The notes beneath the pieces are model-generated. The model saw only the letters and a list, made by a program, of their open reading frames with translations. It did not search any database and was not told the DNA's origin. The translations under genes and the position numbers were made by a program. From Verrucomicrobiota bacterium (GTDB lineage Bacteria > Verrucomicrobiota > Verrucomicrobiia > Limisphaerales > UBA1096), in NCBI GenBank assembly GCA_015658765.1, contig DQOE01000392.1, positions 1 to 6,076 on the forward strand: 6,076 nt of DNA, given 5' to 3'. How positions within the stretch are numbered: position 1 is the first letter of the stretch; every line of letters starts with the position of its first letter. Of this stretch, positions 5,928 to 6,076 are shown piece by piece.

Positions 5928-6076
5928 CTAATCCCTGAGCGCTCCGTACACCGCCTCGCGGAACCGTACCAGCGACTCGTAGTTGAACGGATGGCGGCGC
6001 GTCATGAAAACGCTGTACAGTCTGTTCTCCGGGTCGATCCAGAAATGGGTGGTGTGGTAACCGCCCCAGCCGTAGA
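5928..6076 (-). CDS. Serine hydrolase, beta-lactamase family, C-terminal fragment
   Basis: Only the last 48 residues are in the window; the gene enters from the right edge and stops at TAG 5928-5930. The fragment reads YGWGGYHTTHFWIDP, then RLYSVFMTRRHPF, and ends in FREAVYGALRD. In the class C beta-lactamase/esterase superfamily (family VIII esterases, 6-aminohexanoate-dimer hydrolase and similar), a WGG-type box on the strand beside the active site is followed by a short hairpin with 'WIDP' and 'VFMTQ'-like strands, as here. The catalytic SxxK and YxN motifs would lie outside the window. The members cleave esters or amides and many are exported; the substrate cannot be told. It points the same way as the ankyrin genes but is separated by 116 nt, so cotranscription is uncertain. 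Confidence 0.75.
   Translation of the reverse strand, partial: YGWGGYHTTHFWIDPENRLYSVFMTRRHPFNYESLVRFREAVYGALRD

Noticed and set aside
5830..6072. CGGCTGGGGCGGTT at 5830-5843 and its reverse complement at 6059-6072
   Set aside because: The second arm encodes the conserved YGWGGY of the hydrolase, the arms are 215 bp apart, and one 14-bp GC-rich match in a window this size is close to what chance allows.
3954..6076. A toxin-immunity or defence system built on the ankyrin array
   Set aside because: No nuclease, lipase, peptidase effector, secretion marker or sensor domain is visible in the window; only the array itself hints at it, so it is not claimed as a system.

Overview
The window looks like a chromosomal segment of a GC-rich Gram-negative bacterium, most likely from the Verrucomicrobiota or a close PVC relative. 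The grounds are a large DUF2723 membrane protein of the type common in that group, lipoprotein signal peptides, and a secreted ankyrin protein whose tail carries a 'YSSDLKEW' motif resembling the 'STDL..W' domains frequent in verrucomicrobial exported proteins. The lineage is inferred from recognised sequence patterns, not from a search.

Layout: (1) 1-2765, minus strand: a long polytopic DUF2723 (GT117-like) membrane protein, cut off by the left edge. (2) 2766-2892: a divergent intergenic region with one inverted repeat. (3) 2893-3880, plus strand: a two-gene operon of a Nudix hydrolase and tadA, overlapping by 8 nt. (4) 3881-3953: a short convergent gap holding a CTTGGCCAAG palindrome and no convincing terminator. 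(5) 3954-5811, minus strand: an apparent operon of four genes. Read in transcription order, these are two tandem paralogous ankyrin lipoproteins joined by an ATGA overlap, the remnant of a further copy, a secreted ankyrin protein, and a small cupin joined by a second ATGA overlap. (6) 5812-5927: a gap with a possible promoter. (7) 5928-6076, minus strand: the C-terminal end of a serine hydrolase of the beta-lactamase family.

The left half (glycosyltransferase-like protein, Nudix, tadA) is ordinary housekeeping sequence of very high GC. The ankyrin operon is visibly poorer in GC (for example 23 of 60 bases in 5221-5280, against 46 of 60 in 3661-3720) and shows recent duplication and decay, so it is the accessory part of the window. 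Its proteins are predicted to be exported, two as lipoproteins, and probably bind other proteins. No partner or effector is visible.

The two observations most worth following are the tandem ankyrin array, with a frameshifted end and a decaying extra unit, and a palindrome, CTTGGCCAAG, that occurs four times in 6 kb where about 0.006 copies are expected by chance.
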